Source: Burkholderiales bacterium 70-64
GTDB taxonomy: Bacteria > Pseudomonadota > Gammaproteobacteria > Burkholderiales > Burkholderiaceae_E
NCBI GenBank assembly: GCA_001898645.1
Contig: MKUQ01000054.1
Coordinates: 1-64,000, forward strand
Direction of reading: 5' to 3'
DNA length: 64,000 nt
Both the position numbers and the translations under genes were made by a program. A model generated the notes under the pieces. It worked only from the letters and a program-made list of their open reading frames with translations. It was not told where the DNA came from and searched no databases. Of the stretch, positions 58,093-64,000 are shown piece by piece. The first letter of the stretch is position 1, and each line of letters starts with the position of its first letter.

Positions 58093-58999
58093 CCGCGGCA
58101 CCTTGCAGGGCCAGCGTGCCGCTGCGCCCTGCGATCTCCCCCGTCGCCACCCGGTGGCGGGGCAGGCTTGCCGCATCGAGCGAGGCGAACACCGTGCCGG
58201 TGGGCACCAGCCGGTAACCCTGCGCCTTCCAGCCGGCGAGCAGGCGCTCGAAGGTATCGGCGAGCTTCATGCCCTCGAGCTCGGCGTGCAGCGTGTACAC
58301 GTGGCCGTGCGGCGGCGGTGGCGCGGCGGTGAGCCCCAGCAGGTGGCGATGGACGTTGGCCGGCGTCAGGTCGTCCAGCCCGATCAGCTCGTCGAACGTC
58401 GGCAGGGTGGTGGGCAGCTGCGGCACGCCGAGCGCGTGCCCCCGCGCATCGACCGGCTGGAACGGATGGGTGCCGCGCCCGTCGGAGGCGTAGTCGAAGC
58501 CGAGCTCGCGCTCCAGCGCGTAGGCCGCCTCGTTCATCTGCCAGCCGGCCGCGCCATGGGTGCGCGCCGGGGCCGCGAAGATCTCCTCGAAGCGCGCCGC
58601 TGCCCGGGCCATCTCGGCGCGCGTCCAGGCGGCGTCGCGCCGTGCCACCTCGTCCTGCCAGCGCACGTGGTCCCAGGTGTGGATGCCGGTTTCGAAGCCG
58701 CGCTCGCGCACCGAGCGCAGGAGCGCCGCTTCGCGCCGGCCGATGTCGGGCCCGGGCAGCAGCGTGCCGTACAGCAGCGTGCGTACGCCGTAGTGCTCCA
58801 CCACCGAGGTGCGCGCCACCTTGCCCAGGAAGCCCCTGCGAAACACGCGCTTGACGGCGCGGCCGGTGTGATCCGGCCCCAGGCTGAAGAGGAAGGTCGC
58901 CCCCGCGCCGTGGCGCTCGAGCAGGGCGAGCAGCCGCGGCACGCCCTCGCGCGTGCCGCGCCAGGTGTCGACGTCGATCTTCAGGGCGAGGTGCGGCAT
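58076..58999 (-). CDS. arnD: polysaccharide deacetylase family, ArnD-like deformylase
   Basis: LALKIDVDTWRGTREGVPRLLALLERHGAGATFLFSLGPDHTGRA, GIHTWDHVRWQD; arn cluster context. Confidence 0.86.
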   Translation of the reverse strand: MPHLALKIDVDTWRGTREGVPRLLALLERHGAGATFLFSLGPDHTGRAVKRVFRRGFLGKVARTSVVEHYGVRTLLYGTLLPGPDIGRREAALLRSVRERGFETGIHTWDHVRWQDEVARRDAAWTRAEMARAAARFEEIFAAPARTHGAAGWQMNEAAYALERELGFDYASDGRGTHPFQPVDARGHALGVPQLPTTLPTFDELIGLDDLTPANVHRHLLGLTAAPPPPHGHVYTLHAELEGMKLADTFERLLAGWKAQGYRLVPTGTVFASLDAASLPRHRVATGEIAGRSGTLALQGAAVSAGA

Positions 59000-59012
59000 G
59001 GCGCGCCCGGGC

Positions 59013-60059
59013 TCAGGTGTTGAGCGCGCGCGCGTCGACGATCTGGGTGCGATAGTGGTCGTAGATGCGCCGCAGCGCCTCGCGCATGTCGACGCGCGGC
59101 GCCCAGTCGAGGTCGGTCCGGGTGTTGTCGATCTTGGGCACGCGGTTCTGCACGTCCTGGTAGCCCTTGCCGTAGTACTCGCCCGAAGTGGTCTCCACCA
59201 CCGTCACGCGTGCGGCGTTGTCGCGGTACTCGGGGTACTCGCGCGCCAGCTCGAGCATCATCGCCGCCAGCTCGCGGATGGAGTAGTTGTTGGTGGGGTT
59301 GCCGATGTTGTAGATCTGGCCGTCGGCCCTGCCGTCGCGGTTCTCCACGATCTTCATCAGGGCCGCGATGCCGTCGTCGACGTAGGTGAAGGCGCGCTTC
59401 TGGTGGCCGCCGTCGACCAGCCTGATCGGCTCGCCGCGCACGATGTGCCCGAAGAACTGGGTGATCACCCGGCTCGAGCCCTCCTTGGGCGTGTGAATGC
59501 TGTCCAGGCCGCCGCCGATCCAGTTGAACGGCCGGAACAGCGTATAGCGCAGGCCCTGCTCCATGCCGTAGGCGTGGATCACGCGGTCCATCAGCTGCTT
59601 GGCGCACGAGTAGATCCAGCGCTGCTTGCCGATCGGCCCGCACACCAGCTCGGAGGTCTCGGGGTCGAACGCCTCGTCGCGGCACATGCCGTAGACCTCG
59701 GAGGTGGAGGGGAACACCAGGTGCTTGCGGTAGCGCACGCACTGTCGCACGATCGGCAGGTTGGCCTCGAAGTCGAGCTCGAACACCCGCAGGGGCTCGC
59801 TCACGTAGGTCGAGGGCGTGGCGATGGCCACCAGCGGCAGCACAACGTCGCACTTCTTGACGTGGTACTCGATCCACTCCTTGTTGATGGTGATGTCGCC
59901 CTCGAAGAAGTGGAAGCGCGGATGGTCCATCCACTCGCGCACCCGGTCGGTGCTCATGTCCATGCCGTGGACTTCCCAGTCGGTGGACTCGATGATGCGC
60001 CGGCTCAGGTGGTGGCCAATGAAGCCGTTCACGCCGAGGACCAGGACCTTCTTCGTCAT
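59013..60059 (-). CDS. arnA: UDP-glucuronic acid oxidative decarboxylase (ArnA C-terminal domain equivalent)
   Basis: KVLVLGVNGFIGHHLSRRIIESTDWEVHGMDMSTDRV, PSTSEVYGMC, YSCAKQLMDRVIHAYG. Confidence 0.88.
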   Translation of the reverse strand: MTKKVLVLGVNGFIGHHLSRRIIESTDWEVHGMDMSTDRVREWMDHPRFHFFEGDITINKEWIEYHVKKCDVVLPLVAIATPSTYVSEPLRVFELDFEANLPIVRQCVRYRKHLVFPSTSEVYGMCRDEAFDPETSELVCGPIGKQRWIYSCAKQLMDRVIHAYGMEQGLRYTLFRPFNWIGGGLDSIHTPKEGSSRVITQFFGHIVRGEPIRLVDGGHQKRAFTYVDDGIAALMKIVENRDGRADGQIYNIGNPTNNYSIRELAAMMLELAREYPEYRDNAARVTVVETTSGEYYGKGYQDVQNRVPKIDNTRTDLDWAPRVDMREALRRIYDHYRTQIVDARALNT

Positions 60060-60077
60060 GGGGACTCCGGTGCCGGC

Positions 60078-61091
60078 TCAGCCGGCGAGGGGGATGGCGG
60101 CGTCGCCGTAGGCGGCGCGAAAGGTATCGGCGTCGAACGGCGCGCCGGCCAGCGTGGCCTCGAGCACGCGCAGCCGTCCGCCGTCGGCGCACTCGATCGC
60201 GAGCGCGCCTTCGAGCACGCGCAGGCGCGGGGCGCCGGGCGCCGCGGCGGCGCGGGGACTGCCGGCGTCGGCGGCATCGCCGGTAGCGACGGTGTCGTCG
60301 GCGTCATTGCCGTTACCGGCGTCACCGGTGCCCGCCGCCGGCTCTTCGCGCAGCGTGCGCCAGATGGTCAGCCGGCCGCGTTCGAGATCGGCGAAGGCGC
60401 CCGGGTAGGGGCGGGTGAGCGCGCGCACGAAGTCGTGCAGGGCGCGCGCGCCGATGCCCGCGGGGATGCGGCCGTCCTCGGGGCGGCGCGCGCCGAAGTA
60501 GCTTCCCTCGGCGAGGTTCTGCGCGCGCGGCCGGGCGCTGCCGTCGAGCAGCCCCGGCAGGCTGCGCCACAGCACCAGCTCGGCGGCGACGCACACCTTG
60601 CCGAAGACTTCGCGCGCGGTGTCGTCGGGCAGGATGGGCACCGCCATCTGGTCGACGATGGCCCCGTTGTCGGGCTTCTCGTTCATCACGTGCAGCGTGG
60701 CGCCGGTCTCGGTCTCGCCGCGCAGCACGGCCCAGTTGACCGGCACCCGGCCGCGGTACTTCGGCAGCAGCGAGCCGTGCATGTTGTAGGCGCCGCGCGG
60801 GGCGGCGGCGAGCAGCGCGGCGCCCAGCATGCGCCGGTAGTAGAAGGAGAACAGGAAATCGGGCCGTGTTGCGCGAACCCGCTGCACCACTGCCGGGACG
60901 TTCGCATCCTCGGGCGAGATGACCGGGATGCGGTAGTCCGTCGCCGTGGCGCGCACGCTGTCGAACCAGCGGGCTTCGCCCGGGTCGTCGTCGTGCGTGA
61001 CCACCAGCGCGACGTCCACGCCGCGCGCGAGCAGCGTCTTCAGGCAGCGCACGCCGACGTCGTGGTAGGCGAAGACGACCGCGCGGTTCAT
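60078..61091 (-). CDS. UDP-L-Ara4N formyltransferase (ArnA N-terminal domain equivalent)
   Basis: VVFAYHDVGVRCLKTLLARGVDVALVVTH, FLFSFYYRRMLGAALLAAAPRGAYNMHGSLLPKYRGRVPVNWAVL. Confidence 0.87.
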   Translation of the reverse strand: MNRAVVFAYHDVGVRCLKTLLARGVDVALVVTHDDDPGEARWFDSVRATATDYRIPVISPEDANVPAVVQRVRATRPDFLFSFYYRRMLGAALLAAAPRGAYNMHGSLLPKYRGRVPVNWAVLRGETETGATLHVMNEKPDNGAIVDQMAVPILPDDTAREVFGKVCVAAELVLWRSLPGLLDGSARPRAQNLAEGSYFGARRPEDGRIPAGIGARALHDFVRALTRPYPGAFADLERGRLTIWRTLREEPAAGTGDAGNGNDADDTVATGDAADAGSPRAAAAPGAPRLRVLEGALAIECADGGRLRVLEATLAGAPFDADTFRAAYGDAAIPLAG

Positions 61092-62050
61092 GATCGATCG
61101 GGCCCGCCGCCGGCGTCGCGCTCCAGGATGCCGGCGATCACGTAGCGCGGCCGCTGGCGCACCTCCTGGTAGATGCGGCCGATGTACTCGCCGAGCAGGC
61201 CGATGCCGAACAGCGCGATGCCGATCAGCATGAAGGCGATGCCGAACAGGGTGAACAGCCCGCCTTCCTCGGGGCCGAGCACGATGCGCCGCGCAGCGAG
61301 GTAGACCACCAGCACCGCGGACAGCAGCGAGATCGCCATGCCGCCGAGGGAGAACAGCTGCAGCGGCACCAGCGAGAAGCCGGTCACGAGGTCGAAGTTG
61401 AGGCGGATCAGGCTGTATAGCGAATACTTCGATGTGCCCGCGAAGCGCTCCTCGTGGCCGACCACCACCTCGGTCGGGTTCTGCGCGAACTGCCAGGCCA
61501 GTGCGGGGATGAAGGTGTGCAGCTCGTTGCAGCGGTTGATCGTATCGACGATGCGCCGGCTGTAGGCGCGCATCATGCACCCCTGGTCGGTCATGCGGAT
61601 GCGCGTGATGCGCTCGCGGACGCGGTTCATCGCACGCGAGGCCACGCGCCGCCACAGGCGATCATCGCGCTGGCGGCGGATCGAGCCGACGTAGTCGTGG
61701 CCGGCGTCCATGCGCTCGAGCAGCAGGTGGATGTCCTCGGGCGGGTTCTGCAGGTCGGCGTCGAGCGTGACGATGCGCTCGCCGCGGCAGTATTCGAAGC
61801 CGGCGAGGATCGCCCGGTGCTGGCCGAAGTTGCCGTTGAACATCACCACTCGCGTGACGTCGGGGCGCAGGTGGAACTGGTCGGCCAGCAGCTGCGCCGA
61901 GCGGTCGTGGCTGCCGTCGTTGACGAACACGATCTCGTAGGGCACGCCCAGGGCGTCGAGCGCCGGGTACAGGCGCGCGAACAGTGCCGCCAGCACGGCC
62001 TCCTCGTTGTAGACCGGGATGACCACCGAGAGGTCGACGCGGGCGCTCAT
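61088..62050 (-). CDS. arnC: undecaprenyl-phosphate Ara4FN transferase-type GT2
   Basis: DLSVVIPVYNEEAVL, VTLDADLQNPPEDIHLLLERMDAGHDYVGSIRRQRDD, two C-terminal TM segments. Confidence 0.87.
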   Translation of the reverse strand: MSARVDLSVVIPVYNEEAVLAALFARLYPALDALGVPYEIVFVNDGSHDRSAQLLADQFHLRPDVTRVVMFNGNFGQHRAILAGFEYCRGERIVTLDADLQNPPEDIHLLLERMDAGHDYVGSIRRQRDDRLWRRVASRAMNRVRERITRIRMTDQGCMMRAYSRRIVDTINRCNELHTFIPALAWQFAQNPTEVVVGHEERFAGTSKYSLYSLIRLNFDLVTGFSLVPLQLFSLGGMAISLLSAVLVVYLAARRIVLGPEEGGLFTLFGIAFMLIGIALFGIGLLGEYIGRIYQEVRQRPRYVIAGILERDAGGGPDRS

Positions 62051-62082
62051 GTCAGCGGCTCCGCTGTGTGCTGTAGCCTGCG

Positions 62083-62815
62083 CGTGCGTCGGTCACTTTG
62101 CGTGCTTCGATTGGCGCGAGCAAAGGCGCGGGCCGCCCGGGGCCGGCGCACCGGTGCTTGCCCCCCGCTGCGCGGGGGGTGCCCTGCGATGCTCCAGCAC
62201 CGGCTGGCGCGGCGCAACTCGCTGCGCTCGCTACGCGAGCTGCGCTCGGACAGGGCGCCGCGAGAATGAAGCACGAAGCGCGCTGCGCGCGCCGCCGGTG
62301 CTGCTGCGCTTCTCGGCTGCGCACAGGCGCGCCGGCCCCGGGCGGCCCGCGCCTTTGCCGATACCGCGGTGGCGTGCGCAGGCAACGGCCTCGGTGCCAA
62401 CGTCATGCCGGTCCGCGCGAGCGGCGGCTTCGTCACTGCTGCGAGTACCGCCCACGCCTTCGGTCCTGCTCTCGTCCTCGCTCCGAACACCCCCCACGGT
62501 GCCCGAGCGGCAGTCGGCGGGCGGCCGGGCCCAGGGGGGCGCGGCGCTGTGTGCGGCGCCGCGCAGCGCAGTCTCGGGGTCGGCGCGCGTAGCGCGCTTC
62601 GTACTTCTGACTTGCGGCGCCCTGTTTGAGCGAAGCGAACGTAGTGAGCGCAGCGAGTTGCGCCGCACGACCCCGAGGCGAGCAGCGGAGGGAAGTCGGT
62701 GCGCAGCACCGACCGCCGTGCCCAGCGCCGCGCCCCCCTGGGCCCGGCCGCCCGCCGACTGCCGCGACCGCGACGACCCTGCAAGGACAGAGAGAGGAAG
62801 GAAGACCGGGTCATG
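62083..62815. repeat. palindromic repeat mosaic between arnB and arnC
   Basis: Perfect 28-bp inverted repeat (62122..62149 / 62329..62356) and perfect 41-bp inverted repeat (62508..62548 / 62724..62764), with paralogous cores in opposite orientation (~62206..62297 and ~62581..62668). Confidence 0.88.
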
Positions 62816-63943
62816 TCAGCGCAGCACCGGGCGCACCACGCGCGTGACCGCCTCGCACACGCGCAGCACGTCGTCGTCGCGCATGGCCGGGAACAGGGGC
62901 AGGGTGACCGTGCGCCGGCCGATGTCCTCGGCGACCGGAAAGTCGCCCTCGCGCAGGCCGCGCCGGCGATACAGGGTGAACAGGTGCATGGCCGGATAGT
63001 GCACCCCGACCCCGATGCCCTCGCGCTTCATCGCCTCGATGAAGCCGCCGCGATCCAGCTTCATGCGTGACAGCGGCAGCAGCGGCTGGAACATGTGCCA
63101 GTTGCCGTGCTCGAAGTCCTCCGGCGGCAGGTCGAAGCCGAGCGAGCGGTCGAAGTGGGCGAAGTAGAGCCGGGCCAGCTCGCGCCGGCGCGCGTTGAAG
63201 GCGTCCAGCCGGCGCAGCTGGCTCAGGCCGATGGCGGCGGCGATGTCGGTGAGGTTGGCCTTGCCGCCCAGCACGTCGACGTCCATCGATCCGTCGGCGA
63301 AGCGCGTGACGCCCTGCAGGCGCAGCTTCTCGAACAGGCGCGCTTCCTCTTCGTCGTTCATCACCAGGCAGCCGCCTTCGCCGCTGGTCATGTTCTTGTT
63401 GGCGTGGAAGCTGAACGAGACTAGGTCGCCGAAGCTGCCGAGGCGCTGCCCGCGCCAGCAGGCGCCCATCGATTGGGCGGCGTCTTCGAGCACGCGCAGC
63501 CCGTGCCTGCCCGCCAGCTCGTACAGGCGCGTGCGATCGGCCGGCAGCCCCGCCAGGTCGACCGGCAGCAGCAGGCGCGTGCGCGGCGTGATGGCCGCCT
63601 CGATGCGCTCGAGATCGATGTTGCGCGTACGCGCGTCGGCATCGACGAACACCGGCGTGGCGCCGACCGCCAGGATCACGTTGGCGGTGGCGACCCAGCT
63701 CAGCGGGCAGGTGATCACCTCGTCGCCCGGGCCGATGCCGGCCAGCCGCAGCCCCAGCTCGAGCGTGGCGGTGGCCGAGACGGCCACCCGCACCGGGCGC
63801 CCTGCGACGTATGTCGAGAGCGCGGCTTCGAATTCGCGGCACTTCGGGCCGGTAGTGAGCCAGCCCGAGCGCAGCACCTCGGCCACGGCGGCGATCGCGT
63901 CCTCGCCGATGTCCGGGCGCGTGAAGGGCAGGAAAGAGGTCAT
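62816..63943 (-). CDS. arnB: DegT/DnrJ/EryC1/StrS aminotransferase, ArnB-like
   Basis: FLPFTRPDIGEDAIAAVAEVLRSGWLTTGPKCREFEAAL, FSFHANKNMTSGEGGCLVMND. Confidence 0.9.
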   Translation of the reverse strand: MTSFLPFTRPDIGEDAIAAVAEVLRSGWLTTGPKCREFEAALSTYVAGRPVRVAVSATATLELGLRLAGIGPGDEVITCPLSWVATANVILAVGATPVFVDADARTRNIDLERIEAAITPRTRLLLPVDLAGLPADRTRLYELAGRHGLRVLEDAAQSMGACWRGQRLGSFGDLVSFSFHANKNMTSGEGGCLVMNDEEEARLFEKLRLQGVTRFADGSMDVDVLGGKANLTDIAAAIGLSQLRRLDAFNARRRELARLYFAHFDRSLGFDLPPEDFEHGNWHMFQPLLPLSRMKLDRGGFIEAMKREGIGVGVHYPAMHLFTLYRRRGLREGDFPVAEDIGRRTVTLPLFPAMRDDDVLRVCEAVTRVVRPVLR

Positions 63944-64000
63944 GGCCTGAGCACGACGACGCGGCGCGCGTCGCGGTAGACGACGCTCATCGGCAGGCCG
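63940..64000 (-). CDS. C-terminal end of an upstream gene, truncated by the window edge
   Basis: Minus-strand frame ...GLPMSVVYRDARRVVVLRP*, stop overlaps the arnB ATG. ArnT is plausible from context but cannot be confirmed. Confidence 0.4.
   Translation of the reverse strand, partial: GLPMSVVYRDARRVVVLRP

Noticed and set aside
62083-62815. Integron attC array or CRISPR
   Set aside because: No integrase or cas genes, no regular repeat-spacer periodicity and no attC R'/R'' core GTTRRRY; palindromes are long and nested.
1-64000. Prophage, IS transposase, integrative element or defence island
   Set aside because: No transposase, integrase, phage structural or known defence genes recognised; the gene content is core chromosomal.

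Overview
High-GC betaproteobacterial (Burkholderiales-like) chromosomal window, densely coded, mostly housekeeping. From left to right: a TonB-dependent receptor with a BioB-like radical SAM protein that has a non-canonical CX5CX2C motif; proC, murJ, rpsT, YggS-type PLP protein, pilT, pilU, infA; a DUF481 / NlpE-like / DUF423 group; a THUMP-type rRNA methyltransferase, hemJ-like, proA, holA, lptE, leuS; an acyl-CoA ligase; Usp, IclR, ackA and a Pta/Ptb-like gene; fahA and hmgA with a divergent LysR gene; purU, ubiT, ubiV, ubiU, nnrS; otsB and a membrane-anchored otsA; a MarR gene, glk, an OmpA-like gene, uvrD; thrB, a LOG-family gene, polA, a ZIP transporter, an EamA transporter; a GFA-family gene interrupted in frame by a MITE-like element; CHRD, P-loop, sulfurtransferase and Rieske genes; xseB, ispA, dxs; a PEP-CTERM protein; and an arn (lipid A L-Ara4N) cluster split by a palindromic repeat mosaic. 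The signals that gene content does not explain are: (1) a family of structured palindromic elements, including a 265-bp element with perfect 30-bp terminal inverted repeats inside the GFA gene, a perfect 168-bp inverted copy of a gene/element junction about 1.2 kb away, solo TIRs at gene ends, and an approximately 700-bp mosaic between arnB and arnC; (2) the CX5CX2C radical SAM/TonB receptor pair with an AT-rich palindrome at its start; (3) an FNR/ANR-like site plus -10 upstream of nnrS-ubiUVT; (4) a sigma-54-like promoter for the PEP-CTERM gene. All calls come from reading the sequence and the supplied ORF track. No database search was run.
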